Of a stretch of 64,000 nucleotides of DNA, positions 12,301 to 24,400 are shown in pieces. The first letter of the stretch is position 1; every line of letters begins with the position of its first letter. The notes below the pieces were generated by a model. That model was not told where the DNA came from, ran no database searches, and saw nothing but the letters and a program-made list of their open reading frames with translations. The stretch is from Naematelia aurantialba (lineage: Eukaryota > Basidiomycota > Tremellomycetes > Tremellales > Naemateliaceae): the NCBI GenBank assembly GCA_021527695.1, contig JAKFAO010000004.1, positions 496,001-560,000 of the forward strand. Direction: 5' to 3'. The translations under genes were made by a program, and so were the position numbers.

Positions 12301-12604
12301 TGTCAATCTGTAGACGGATTGACAAATGTGGTCTTCATGAATCCAAGTGGATGTCGATCCATCTTCATGATTGATGGAGTGGATGCTGACAGGGTCTGTT
12401 TTGCCTCGAGGAGACAAATTGATTGTACCTGAAACAATACCGAACGCCTTGTCGTACCATGAAACACGTCCGAACGTGCTTTTGTCGCTGGCACCGAACA
12501 CCACCTGGAGCAGACCGAATGGCCCGAACAGGCATCCGTTCAACCTTGTTGAAGCTCCCCGTTGTATTGTGGCTGTTCGTCATCCTCATTCGATGTTCTC
12601 TATG

Positions 12605-12700
12605 GGAAGCCGAGATTTTGTCCTAGGAAGCTGGGATTTTGTGGACGAAGTTGGGATTATGTCTGACAAAGTCTGGATTTTGCAGCTGAAGTCGGGACAA
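12605..12700 (-). repeat. Right subterminal repeat, inverted relative to the left copy (4-5 units)
   Basis: Read on the minus strand, the units AAAATCCAGACTTTGTCAGAC, ATAATCCCAACTTCGTCCAC, AAAATCCCAGCTTCCTAGGAC and AAAATCTCGGCTTCCC match the left array in length and core (AATCYCGACTTCG). They are more diverged than the left copies. Confidence 0.7.
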
Positions 12701-12942
12701 TGCCGCCCAGTTGCCCCGCTTTGTTCTCGAGACCGGCATAATGCCCATCACACCGGAGTTTTGCAATATTTCAAATTACAGTACGATATCTTGTCACCGA
12801 ATTCTGGTTTATCTGGTTTTGCCCTTCTCACCACCATTCTACCGCACAACCTAGACCGTAGATCGTAGACCATAGACGCCTTATCGCCTGTATCCTGTAT
12901 CCCGACCGCGAGAGTGCTCGTCGGTGGGATGAGTCGGTTCCC

Positions 12943-15111
12943 ATGTCCATGCCCAGTATCCAGGTCCCTATCTCCTCGTCCACTCCCGCATCCACATCCA
13001 TCTCCCCCAAATCCCCGCCTCCCCCAAAGTTTTCGAGTGCGGCTGCGTCGATATCGGCCCGTGAAGAACCAATAGCGATCGTGTCGGCTCCTCTGAGTCC
13101 GTCGATCCCAGAGGGTATCGAAATCGACGAGGATCTGTCGCCTCACTCCCACTTGGGAGCCGGCGTCGAGGAAGAGAAGCTTCGCGGACGTCTTCGGCAG
13201 ACCATCATGGACAACCAGCTGGTGATCAATACGTTTATCGCCGGCGGACTGGCAGGCGCGGCAAGTAGGACCGTGGTCTCTCCCCTAGAGCGTCTCAAGA
13301 TCATCCTGTGAGCTTCGTGGGCCGAGGCGATCATCGGCTTACACAACGTAGGCAGGTGCAGACGAGCGGGGCGGGCGCGGCCGGCCAGGCATACGGCGGC
13401 GTGTGGCCTAGTTTGGTGAGGATGTGGCGCGAAGAGGGGTTGAGAGGGTACATGAAAGGCAACGGGATCAACGTCATACGTGTGCGTCTTTTTTCCCTCT
13501 GAACCCACGGATGTGTGTCACATGCAGAGATAGCGAGCGCCAGCAAGAACGAGAGATGGTGAGGACATATGAGCGGAAGCAGGAGGTGGAGACGAGAGAA
13601 AGGGGCAAGAGGGAAGAGGACAGATGAATGGGAAAGAACAAGAACACGAGAGGACGAGAGAAAGAAAAGAAGGAATGAAGGAAACACCAAACGCAGGAAG
13701 AACAACAGAATGACAGGAGGAGAGACGAAGCTCTTCATACCTAAAACGCTGAAGAGTTCTACTCGCTGACACATGTGGATAGATCCTTCCGTACTCGGCA
13801 TTGCAATTCACCTCGTACGGAGGATTCAAGTCTCTATTGGCGGGATGGTCAGGCGAGACCAGCCTGTCCACACCGCTAAGGCTCACGGCCGGCGCTTTCG
13901 CAGGTATCGTCGCTGTCGGTGAGCCATGGTCACCCTCTGTCATCCCTGCTACCCCTTCTGGATGTAGTGAGGATCTGCTATACTGTCCAGTAGATGTAAT
14001 GGGATCGGCCACGCTGTCAGGTGGATGGTTGGTCACTGACCGCTCTCTAGCCGCCACCTATCCGCTAGACCTTGTACGAGCGCGACTATCAATCGCAACA
14101 GCCAACATGGCAATGACGACTTCCACTTCAACGTCAACTGCGAAAGCGGTCTTTAGTGCCGAAGATGCCAAACTCGGGATAGCAGGCATGACCAAGAAGG
14201 TGTATATGACCGAGGGTGGGATTCGAGGGCTGTATCGCGGTTGTTGGGCCACCGCGGTGGGGGTCGCTCCATATGGTGAGTGAATTCTCTTTTCTTCTTC
14301 TTCTTTCTTCGTTCTTCTTTCTTCTCTCTTCTTTCTCCTTTCTGCTTTCTTCCTTCTTCTCTCTTCTCTCTTCTCTCTTCGTTCTTCTTTATCCTCTCTC
14401 CTTTCTTCTCCCTCTGCCTTTCTCTGTTCTCTTCGTTCTCTCCCCTCTCTTCTTCTCTATCCTGTTCCCCGCGCTCTCCCACCCATATATCACTCCATGC
14501 ATGCTTGACAGCTGACTCGGGCAGTATCTCTCAACTTCTACATTTACGAGTCCCGTAAGTACTCCCTGGCTCTGTACAGAACCCTTCTGACGACAAGGCA
14601 GTACGATCCTATATCCTCCCAGCGCACGACGTGCACTTGAGCGCAGGCGACCTCACGCTGCGCAAGCTTTTCTGTGGCGCTCTGGCAGGAGCCACATCGC
14701 TCGTCTTTACGCACCCTTTTGACGTGTTACGGCGCAAGCTACAAGTCGCTGGACTCGGCGCCGCAGGTCCACAGTATAATGGGGCGTTTGATGCTATGCG
14801 CCAGATCATCAGGAGAGAGGGTTTCTGGAAGGGCATGTAGTATGTCTTCATCGCTTCTTGCCGCAATTTTGCGTTTTACTCCTTCGTTGTCCCTTCTTGC
14901 CTCTCCATCGCCTTTTCTTCGCTTTGCGTGATTCTAACGGTTGCCTTTACGACGCCGCTGTACCCAAGCTTACAGGTGCAGTCGTGGGCTCACCCCAAAC
15001 CTCATCAAGGTCACTCCATCCATCGCGGTCTCTTTTTACACTTTCGAGTCGGTGCGGGATCTATTGGCACGCTGGGAGAACATAGACGAGGCCAGGAAAC
15101 TGCATATATGA
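12943..15111 (+). CDS. Mitochondrial carrier protein (SLC25), CoA/adenine-nucleotide type subgroup
   Basis: About seven exons give a three-repeat carrier of the inner mitochondrial membrane. The three signature motifs are VVSPLERLKIIL, TYPLDLVRARL and THPFDVLRRKL, each P-x-[DE]-x-x-[RK]. The segment YMKGNGINVIR...ILPYSALQFTSYGG is typical of the Leu5/SLC25A42/Ypr011c group, which moves CoA, ADP or APS/PAPS; which one cannot be decided here. A Ser/Pro-rich N-terminal extension of about 90 residues precedes MDNQLVINTFIAGGLAG. Introns are mostly short, but one (about 13481-13783) is filled with purine-rich sequence and another (14278-14523) with CTTCTTTCTTC pyrimidine repeats. The last splice joins ATG-TA to T-CGT to restore MYRGLTPNLIKVTP; the stop is at 15109-15111. 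Confidence 0.88.
14285..14460 (+). repeat. Intronic polypyrimidine (CTTCTT/TTCTCT) tract
   Basis: About 175 bases of almost pure C/T with repeats of TTCTTTCTTC and CTTCTCTC, within an intron of the carrier gene. A matching purine-rich tract lies in another intron at about 13530-13720. Confidence 0.85.
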
Positions 15112-16881
15112 GGCTAGAGCAAGGCACGCAGCGACAACAGCATCTAGGATCCCAGGCGGGCGCTAAAAAGTCACAGCATCTAGAAAGGGACGCTAGAACA
15201 TCTACAGGAAGGAGGAGGACGAGGTTGGACATCAAGGTTGGACATCAACGTATATCAAGGTCTTCACCATGGGAAATCCCGCAGATGAGGGGATCTGTAG
15301 ATTCCAGTGCATGATCGGATGGGCGGGATTTAGCTAGAATCTTTTGGGACATGGCGCACACCGGGGAGTCTCGAACGACATGTCGTACACCACAGTCTAT
15401 AATCGCGGCATACTGGTTGTAGCAATACACATTGCATGGGATGGCTTGATTCGGGGCCACGTCGAGCACCAAATGCGCCAAGCACCTACGCCACATCTCT
15501 ACCTGACGTTCGAGGTCTCGTAACCCACTCAGGGTGAGTGAGCCTCATGTCCCATGTGCTGTTCTGGGTGACAGACGAGATGTATCGTGCACAAGCCAAA
15601 TGATCGAAGTGTGGGAAAGCTTCTGACACATGGGCGGGCCGAGTAGAGTTTTGCAGGCGTGAGCGTGTATAGTATTCTCCATTCCCACTTCGTACTCCTC
15701 CCCGCAGTGGGCGGCGGTGCACATACACATGCACACACTTTTGCTTATCTCTTATCGCACGTTGTCGTGTCTGTCGTCACCTCATTCCTGCGAATCCTCC
15801 TGTTTCGCAGCGCCAGTGGCGTGCTGGGCTTGCTTGGGCTTTGATGATGCTCTCGCAGTGGCGGCAATACGGTTGCGGGTAGGTTTTTAATAGGTTTTCA
15901 CGGATGGAGGCAAGGGGAGGATTACGAAAGTTTGCCACTCGAGGGGGGAGGGGAAGGAAGGAAGGAGGGGAAGGAAGGAAGGAGGGGAAGGAAGGAAGGA
16001 GGGGAAGGAAAGGAGAGGAACAAGAGGGAAAGGAGACGGAAAAGAAATCGACCCTGCGGGGCTTCTGCGGCACAGTCCCTGCCCTTGTCCTTTTTTTTTC
16101 TTTCTTTCTTTCTCTCGGATTTTCGTTTGCAGAGGAACCGAGCAGCTGACGTACTATTTCCGTTTGATGCCGCGGCCTGTTATATACCTCCTATTTCCTT
16201 GACTCTTTCACTTCCACTCCCATCACATTGCGTGTTCATCCCCCCCCCTCCCCCCCCGCGCAGGCTACAGCTGAGCTCGGCAATCGGGGGCTCTACCCAG
16301 ATAGATCGTCACAGGGAGACTGAGGTGGGAGGGTGTACCTATTTCCAGCGGAACCTGAGACTCGGGTTGCCTTTTTGTCGACCTTAGCGGAAGCGCGAGC
16401 GGCAACGCTCGTCGTCTTCTTTCTTCATCCGCAGGCCAAGCCGCATGTCCAGTATCCCATCTCGACGTCCCGCACAAGTAGTGGGAACTGAAGTGTCTCG
16501 GGATCGGCAGTCGTGAACCGAGGGTGTCGGTCCGAGAGTCGCAAGGCAACACAGCACGCGGTCATCTCACCTACTCGCCCTTCGCTAGCAATTCCAACTA
16601 CCACCGCCGGGCGGGTCTCGAACGGTCTCCTCACCTGAAGATTGGCGTCGCATCCTGGTCTTGCTTGTCACCCGCTGGGCTGGTTCGGGCAGCGTCACAG
16701 TCATTGTAATTGATCAAGGCAACCCTCAAAGAAGAACACCTCATCAAGAACGTCATTCCCATCATACCTCGGTCTCGTATCACGGCTGCGAGACTCCATG
16801 TTATAGTGCCTGCCAACGATACCGTTACAATACAGAACGAACAACGACCCCGCAATTCTCGTGCCCCTCTCATCCTTTGAC
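15112..16881. other. Intergenic, 1.8 kb with microsatellites
   Basis: The stretch between the carrier and the Mga2-like gene holds a GGGAAGGAAGGAAGGA tract at about 15945-16020, a TTTCTTTC run near 16092-16117 and a C-rich run at about 16241-16258. A short minus-strand frame at 15245-15496 is described separately. No other gene was supported. Confidence 0.6.
15245..15496 (-). CDS. Candidate small Cys-motif protein (CHCH-like), uncertain
   Basis: An 83-codon frame starts MWRRCLAHLVLDVAPNQ and contains cysteines spaced C-x3-C-x9-C-x11-C (CNVYCYNQYAAIIDC then VVRDSPVCAMSQKIL). The C-x9-C spacing and the hydrophobic helix-like context resemble small CHCH mitochondrial proteins such as the NDUFAF8 group, but the match is by eye and the exon structure is not established. 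It could equally be chance open frame in intergenic DNA. Confidence 0.22.
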   Translation of the reverse strand: MWRRCLAHLVLDVAPNQAIPCNVYCYNQYAAIIDCGVRHVVRDSPVCAMSQKILAKSRPSDHALESTDPLICGISHGEDLDIR

Positions 16882-19800
16882 ATGTTCCCAGACTCGTCCT
16901 CCGCCTCGAGCCCTTTCTCGACTCGTTCGACGCTCGCGTCCTCGCCAGAAGCCACCGTCCCAAACACGTACGAACAGCAACGACATGCCTACCAGCTCAG
17001 CAACGGCAGTGAGATGATGCAGGGCATGGATGCTTTGCTCGCCAACTTTGTGCATGGGTAGGTCTCAACAAAAGGCAACGAGCTGATACGAAGGCCGCGA
17101 TCCATCTCATCCTCTGCCACCGATTATTCCATGGACCAACCGTCGCCCAAGAGTCCGATCGACATCAAGCCCAACATCATCGGTTTCACAGCCGCCCACC
17201 CACGTCACGTCGTGCCACCAGCGCCTGCCAGCACAGCGGGGTCAACGCACCATGGAGGGACCCGTTCAGAGGCGCCAAAGCGTATGATAGAGGTTGAAGG
17301 CCTTCCGGTGCGCAGTGTACCCCTGGATCAGCTATCCACGTCTAAACAGTGAGTGACGTCAGACCTCGGAGCTGATGACAGGATTCTCTTGCTCCAGGGC
17401 GACCCGCAATACATCCATAAGCAGAGAGTCGAAACCGCCATTCGAGTCATCCTCGATGTTCTGCGTCTCATCCCGCCATCTCCATCTATGCCCGAGCCCC
17501 ATCCGACATTGTCGCGCTTACTTCCCCGGGACAGTAACAACAAACTCCTCGCAGCTCTTGAGCGCGTTGGTACGTTTCGAGCACTTCGCCTCCAGGTTGG
17601 TGCGACAACCAAGTCGAGTTCGAAAAAACAGCTGCAAGCGGGGCCGACTCCCAAGGAGCAGCTAGTGTACCTGGAGACTGCTGTATACATGTCGGGTGAC
17701 AGCGGCAAACGAGTGTATGTTTGCAAGCGGTGCCGATCGCGCGAGAAGCGGAGACGAGAACACAAGGACGCAAGCAGGAAAAAGCAGTCCAATTCAGAGT
17801 CGGACTCCTCCAATCGACCCACTCCACCTCGCCAAACGGCCATCCCACCATCTTCAGACTACATCACTGGCGAGAATCCAGAGCAGTATGATCCACATCG
17901 AGGCGGGCAGATTGTTGAGGAGCCCGTGTGGAATCCGAACTCTGCGGATTGGAGACACGAGATTGTACTCTTCAATTCGGCGCCCGAAGTGCCCATCAGA
18001 GACGGGAGCTGCATGTGGTTGCCTTTCAGAGTCGTGTGTTATGGAAAGTGTCACGGGGAAAAGATTGGGTTCAGGTGAGTTGTAAGCATTTGACCCGCTA
18101 ACGACAGGATCAAATTCACTCTTCGCGCATACGACGGTCGTATCATTGCAGAGTCCATGACGCATCCTATCAGGATCACCGATGACCACAAGACCGACTC
18201 CAAGATCAAACCGAAAATCGAGGCGTTGACTTCGACGGGCAATGCGGCGGTGTCCCGACATCGACGATCTCGCCCAAAGACGGTCAGTGCGGCCTCGTCG
18301 ACGGGACAGTCGCCCGTACCTTCCGACGCGGAGAGCGTGCAGTCGTTGTCGGAAGCAGGCGCATTGCTGCAAAAGCAGACACCATCAATGCGGGCGGGCA
18401 AGCCCTATGAGCGGCCGCCTAGCCAATCGCCCCTCACCGCGACTCTTCCCATGGACGACACCAAGTTCAGGAGGCAACATTCATCGACCTCTGTGGCGTC
18501 TTTGTCGGGCCTGCAACTCCAAAGCGACCCATCCACAGACTTTGCCAACTTTGGGCCACGTACGAGTGGGACGGTCAGCCCGGGCATTCTGCGGCACCCA
18601 AACTTTACCAACGGTTTCAGCTCGTTTGACGGCACGTTTCCCACATCGCGCCCGACCTCGAGCGTGGGCAGTCCTTCCACCCAACTTCGACCACTCAACG
18701 GAGATGACATACTCTTTGGCAATCAGCAATCGTCCAACGACCTCATGGCGATGCTGGCACAAGCTCAAATGCAGTCACCTCAAGTCGCACGCGGCCCTAT
18801 GCTTGGGGGCCACCCAGGCGAAGAAATCGACGCTATCACCCAGGGCTTTGACAGCATGCTTGATTCATCATCCCACACATCGCTGGCCTCGAGTTATCAG
18901 GACGACGCGTTCTCGTTGTTCAGTAACAGCGGCTTGGTCCCAGAGGTACTGCATGAGGACGAGTTTCTTGATTTCTCCGGTGGCCAGGATCAAATCTTGG
19001 CTCCGCCGATTTTCGGCCATCCCCCCATGGGGTTCTTGCAAAGTCCGCACAGCATGCCACCTGCGCTTTCGCCATCCGCGCAAGCCGTACAGGATCAGCA
19101 AATTGACGAGATGCTGGCGGTCATCGCAACGCAACCGCTTGGGCAGGTACCTCGACCCCAGCCAGCTCCGGCTCAGACGGATCCCGCAACTATACATACT
19201 GTCATTCCTGCAGAAGGTGGCATGGCAGGAGGAGACACCGTCGCCATCATTGGCGCCAACTTTGCACCTGGGATCACGATCATGTTTGGCGACAGGATTG
19301 CCCGCATTGAGGAGGTCCTGCCGACATTTGTCAAGGTCAGGTCGCCGCCGGCTGCTCAGCCGGGTGCGGTCGAAGTCACTGTCCAGGGTGCATTCAAGGG
19401 CATGCATGCGTGCATCTACAAGTACAATCTCGGCGACAGCGACTTGTGAGTTACAAGGTGGTTTTTTTTCTGACAAATAGGATGCGACTCGCGCTAGAAG
19501 TGCGGGATCAGTATCAAGGCTCTTCAAGCGATGCCGCGTACCGGCTCGCGACGCACTTTGCCGCCGGGCGTTCGGGCAGTGTCTCGCAATACAGTGGATC
19601 CAGTCCGTCCGGCTCTAACCCTTCTCCGCGCGACAACGACAAGCCCGGCGATGATGATTTGCAGACGACTGTGATCAATTTCCTCGCGTCGCTCGATGAG
19701 AATGCTCCCGGCTCGTTGCGTCGTTCAGGTGCAGTCAATCATCGCAATGACGCGCGACAGACACTACTCCACATCGCGACGGTCATGGGATTCCACCGCT

Positions 19801-20876
19801 TGGTCCGGCGTCTCGTGGTCATTGGCGCCCATTTGGACATGCAGGATGTCAACGGTTTCACTCCTTTGTCACTCGCGACGTTCACGGGACGCACTGCGTG
19901 CTTGCGGGTGTTGATTGAGGCTGGGGCGGCGTACGATCGACCCACGGTGTTTGGTGAGATGCCGCTTGATCTCGCCAAGATCAAGGATCACTCAGATGTC
20001 GAGGCATTGCTGCTTTCTGCAGTATGGTGTACGGAGCCTGAACAGCTTGAGGCTTCGTCTCACGATGTGGAAACGAGCAGCGAGATTGACAATGACAATC
20101 CGTCGTCTGGGTCCGAGGGAGAGGTATCGAGCCTGGCCCGAGCGAGGAAGAGTTCCCACTCTCGAGGAAAGCAACGTGCATCTACTCGTCGTGGATCCGC
20201 TTCGCGTTCAGCCTCTCCCGCAGTGGCTCCTCTCGTCGCCGACGATCCGCCGCCATACGACGGGCACGTGACGCCAGACACGTCGTCTTGGATGTCGCGC
20301 ACACTCTCGAACATTGCGCATCCGCAAAACCTGCCTGAAGCCGTGCTGGGCCGTCTACCGCTGCTCTTTGGGCCCGAGAAACATGCGACCTCGGCACAGG
20401 GATGGGTCGCATTTCCCGCACCATCATGGGAGACCTTGCAGAAGATGGCGAGCCCCGAAGAAGTCAAGATGTTCACTCAGGCGATGGCGGCAGCAGCGTT
20501 CAACGCCGTCGTACAGAGCGGAGCGACGACGAGCGCCTCGACCGGTCGGTACCGCGGCGACGCAAGGCCGAGCGACGAACGCTCGGGACGCAAGAGTAGG
20601 TCAGGGGGTGGGCATAAGCGCAAGACCAGTTCGCCCGGGGAAGTCGTGCGGCCCGTCAAACGTGAGTCTGGACTGCCCTGATGACTAGGAGAAACTAGCA
20701 ATGTGTGACTGTGGCGGCGGCTGATAATGTTAGACGACCGGATGCTGTATCTGTTTTGGCTGCCGATTTTGCTGTTTGTGGGATTCTGGCTGCTGGTGAC
20801 GGCGTTGCCTATCGCCACGGGATTCTGCCTGATCTACGCTCGACAAATAACCAGAGCTATCAAGCAGAAGATGTGA
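16882..20876 (+). CDS. MGA2: Membrane-tethered Mga2/Spt23-type transcription factor
   Basis: The product has the Mga2/Spt23 order: an N-terminal Ser-rich region, the conserved DNA-binding-like block (KRVYVCKRCRSREKRRREH, then WLPFRVVCYGKCHGEKIGFR joined to IKFTLRAYDGRIIAES), an IPT/TIG domain (TIHTVIPAEGGMAGGDTVAI to GAFKGMHACIYKYNL, about 19195-19435), two or three ankyrin repeats (RQTLLHIATVMGFHRLVRRL...NGFTPLSLATFTGRTACLRV, about 19755-20020) and a C-terminal transmembrane helix (LYLFWLPILLFVGFWLLV, about 20735-20790). In yeast these factors sit in the ER, sense membrane lipid packing, and are released by ubiquitin/proteasome processing to switch on the desaturase OLE1. The start ATG at 16882 precedes MFPDSSSASSPFS. 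The membrane helix is encoded by a separate last exon (20733-20876). Confidence 0.9.
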
Positions 20877-21270
20877 CTCGTACAGACTCCTTGAGCGGCG
20901 GGAGAGATTCGGCAGAATACACGTCTGGTTCGATGGTGGGGTGTGCGGCGATGAGGCGGCTGGAGGCTGAGTGACGTGTTTGGGGATGGTAGGTGCTTGG
21001 GATGATCAGGTGCTTAGGGATGGGTGAGGTCATTGAGGATGGTGGGCAGCTTGGACTAGACAATATACGCTCTGCTTGTGTGCTTAGGATTGGGGAGGCG
21101 GTTGTGTGTATAACCAGCTTTGCTTGTAGATTACTGTTTGGGAAACATGATGATGCAGCCGTTCACTCGCACACGGTGATGCAACCGTTCATTCGTACGT
21201 TCTCCATTCTACATCGCTCGTCCAAGGCAGATAGTGTGGGGATGTATGCAGTATAGTTGCCCTGATGCTG

Positions 21271-21400
21271 TATACAGGAGTATACAGGAGTATACAGGAG
21301 TATACAGGAGTATACAGGAGTATACAGGAGTATACAGGAGTATACAGGAGTATACAGGAGTATACAGGAGTATACAGGAGTATACAGGAGTATACAGGAG
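21271..21400 (+). repeat. Thirteen perfect copies of a 10-bp repeat (TATACAGGAG)
   Basis: The unit TATACAGGAG is repeated 13 times without a single mismatch, just downstream of the RdRP stop codon, so in its 3' untranslated region or terminator zone. The rest of the 20877-21425 interval has no gene. Confidence 0.97.
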
Positions 21401-21425
21401 TCAGGAGTTGTACCTTCTTCAAGAC

Positions 21426-24400
21426 TCAGAAATCGCCATCGCTGAACATGGCCTTGTGCGTCGGCTTGAGGGAATCAAAAGCGGCGCTCGTGATGGGAAC
21501 CGTCGCGCCGGCCCCCGCTGACTTGGCCTTGATGGCGCAGGCCGTGTGGAAGTCGAGATCGAACCTGGTCGTTGACTGTTAGCTGGCTCGTGAAGGAGCG
21601 GTGGCGCGGATGAGGTGACGAAGACGAGGTAACAAAGACGAGGTGACGGAGACGAGGTGACGGAGACGAGGTGACGGGGAGGAGGTGACGGGGACGAGGT
21701 GACGGGGACGAGGTGACGGGGACGAGGTGACGGGGAGGAGGTGATGGGAGTTGAGGTGATTGGAGTTGAGGTGATTGGTGCTGAAGTGATTGGTGCTGAA
21801 GTGATCGGTGTGTGACGGGACAAGTTGCGGGACAGTAACTGGACGGGTGCCTTGTGAGGTGACTGGACAGGTGACTGGACGGGTGATGTGAAGACAAGTG
21901 ATGTGGATGAGGACTGGGTTGCTGCGCGGGATGGCTGAACTGGAGACGACGAGGTGACGGCAGACAAGGGACGATCCACTAACGGCATGAACACCTTCCG
22001 CTTGCGCCCCTGCACCCAGTCCTGCTGGGCTGCACAGGCGACCTTGAGTTCTCGCAAGATATCGTCCCTGCCCAACGGGCACAGGAGCGGCACCTGCTCC
22101 GCCGACGGGTGGGACCGCCAAATCGCGGCTAGCTGGTTCATCCGCGCAGACCTCACTCTGCTCTGCGACGGCGGCGCGCCGTCGCTTGACGTTGACGTCG
22201 ATTTCGAGCGCAGCCACGCCCCGGGGGTGCGTGGCGTCGGCGGGCGGCGCGGGGCTGTTGTAGGTTCCCGGCCTTCCAAGGACTGGAGGTACTGCTCGAG
22301 CATGGGCGTCGAGTCGTCGTATCGCCCAATATGGATGTTCTGCCACACTCTCTCGCATGCCTGGACGTGCAGCCGCACCATGTCCAGCTGGTCAGCGAGG
22401 CCAGGTGGCGCCGGTTCTCGTCCTGGTCTTGGTGCTCGTCCTGGTTCCGACTCGGAGGCCGTCGCAGTTCGCCACAGCTGGCCGAGGACGACGGCGTCGC
22501 TGCTCGTCTTGCTGGACGGCGCGCCGGGGGTGAACGCCGAGAGCAGCTCGTTCTTCCGGCTCTTGCCGGCAGTCATGATCTGGTCCATCTGGGGCCACTG
22601 TATCAGCTGGACTGTAGGTCGGGGCGGCGAAGGGAACAAGGAGACATGCGAAGGCAGGGGCTCACGATGAACGCGCCCAGCGATGGGGGCCGCATGATGT
22701 CTATCTCGTTGTACGGGTTATCGCCAAGCTGCGTCTCGCCCTCCTTCTTCCACCTGCGCCACTCAACTCGCCCGCCATACGCCTGCTTGTCCCGCTTTTT
22801 GGTCGCCTTCTTGACGACGAGCCCACTCTTCCTGGCATCCAAGACGTGGTTGAACCTGCCTATTCAGTGCACTCTCCCTTGTGCGCGATCGGACTCACAT
22901 CCGAGCGAGGCGCAGCGTTTCGGGATGGTCAAAACCAAGCTTGTACACGGCTGTTCCGTGCATCTCCGAGTCTGCACCACGTTATACAAACGCTCGCAAG
23001 GCCGAGTAGAAAGACTCACATTCCCCCGTCGACTTGTCATCCAGTAACGCCGAGAGCAGAAAGTGCTGCAAGTTGGCAATCGTCCCCTCTTCGTCCTGGG
23101 GGTCGAGGTGTGCAAGGAACGCTGCACCGGTCAGGACTTCCTTGTCAAAGTTGTCCGCCACAAAATTTACAGGCACATCGGCCAGCTCGTGTGGGGCGTT
23201 GGTGAATGCGTTGACAAGCTCCGAGTCCCAGAAGAGCTGCACCGTGTCGCCGTCGTAATCGCCACCGGCGAGTAAGCTCGCAGGAGAACGTTGGCAGAGG
23301 GTCGAATCGGCCGACATGACGATACAGTCACGCAGGTGGGCAAGCTCGGGCTTGTAGACCCCTCTGAACTTCTGCACATCGGTCGGCAACTTGCACGGAG
23401 ACCGAAAGGCGAGGACGTCGCCGACTAGATGAGCCATCTGGCACTGCGTCGTAGGATCCACAGGACCGTTGGACGAGAATGCCACATGGATCTCGTCTGG
23501 GGCGAGAGACCCAGTCGAGTCGGGCACGATGAACGCGCTGAGGCTGTTGGCCACTGGTATCCGGAACTTCTGCAAGATCTGGTCAGACAATGACGAGAAT
23601 AGGAACCGCAATTTGTCGGATGCATAGTCTGACTCGAGGGGATCAAAGCCGGCAACGAGCACTCGGTACAAACTATCGGATCAGCTGCGCCACCAAAGTG
23701 GCAAAGATCACTGACCATTCACCAGCGGAAGCAGGCGCCTTGCTTTCCGTATCGATCGATATATCCATGTCCTCGTCCAGCTCTGGTGATGATACTTCGG
23801 CGTCATATGCTGTCCTCAATCCTTGGACTTTCGCGGACATGCCTTGTTCCGCACACTGCCGCTTCTTGACATCGGCAGCAACTCCACCCAAGCGGTACAC
23901 ACCCGCGATTAGCCGCCGCTTTGCTTCCTCTGGCGTCTCTAGCGGAGATGTTTGCGGTGCGAGAGTATCTCGAAGTCCATTCAGACTAGTGGTCATGAGT
24001 GCCAAGAATGTATCCGGTGAGACTCCGCCATGCACCATTGCGATAATGGGTTCCGAGGTCAGCGCGGTACCGTTTCGCAGACTGTCGAACCGGACGACAT
24101 CAAGAGATAGTAAAGATGGATCGCTTGTGTACTCGGCGCGCGAGATTGCCTTGATCATTGACGGGCGTAGCAACACGTCTTTGCCGGGATATCGCTGCTG
24201 CTCTTCTCTGCTCATGAGAACGAGCATGCCCTTAGCGCCCGAAATACGCATCTGCACTGCGCACGGCAGTGCCGAATGTGGACATAGCTTGTCGCGTATT
24301 TGGCGAGCGACGGTCTCAGCTGAAGACGCATCAGTTCAGACAGTGTCATCTCACATACACATTAGACCGGCTCCATCGCTCAATATCTGCTCTGCCGCTG

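Larger units (their letters stand above)
2440..12850. mobile_element. Composite MULE-type DNA transposon with USP and Ulp1 proteases, degenerate
   Basis: Three things define the element. First, a minus-strand gene encodes a DDE transposase of the MULE type with a SWIM finger. Second, about 20-bp repeats with consensus AAAATCYCGACTTCGTTGTC occur at 2509-2635 and, in the opposite orientation, at about 12605-12700. Third, ordinary cellular genes begin just outside (SDR at 1845, mitochondrial carrier at 12943). The interior also holds a convergent plus-strand gene. Two in-frame stops and one apparent frameshift suggest it is no longer autonomous. Exact ends are not resolved: ATAAACCAG at about 2495 recurs inverted at about 12812, which may be part of a terminal inverted repeat, but I found no matching target-site duplication. 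Confidence 0.75.

Noticed and set aside
2490..12822. ATAAACCAG inverted pair as definite terminal inverted repeats
   Set aside because: Only nine exact bases plus weak further similarity, and the flanking bases show no target-site duplication.
18242..19480. 412-codon open frame overlapping the Mga2-like gene
   Set aside because: It is an Arg/Pro-rich alternate frame of real coding sequence; the main frame carries the IPT domain and correct splice signals.
21234..21582. Open frames encoding YTGVYRSIQE repeats
   Set aside because: They are a by-product of the 10-bp repeat, which is open in several frames; no start context or conserved flanks.
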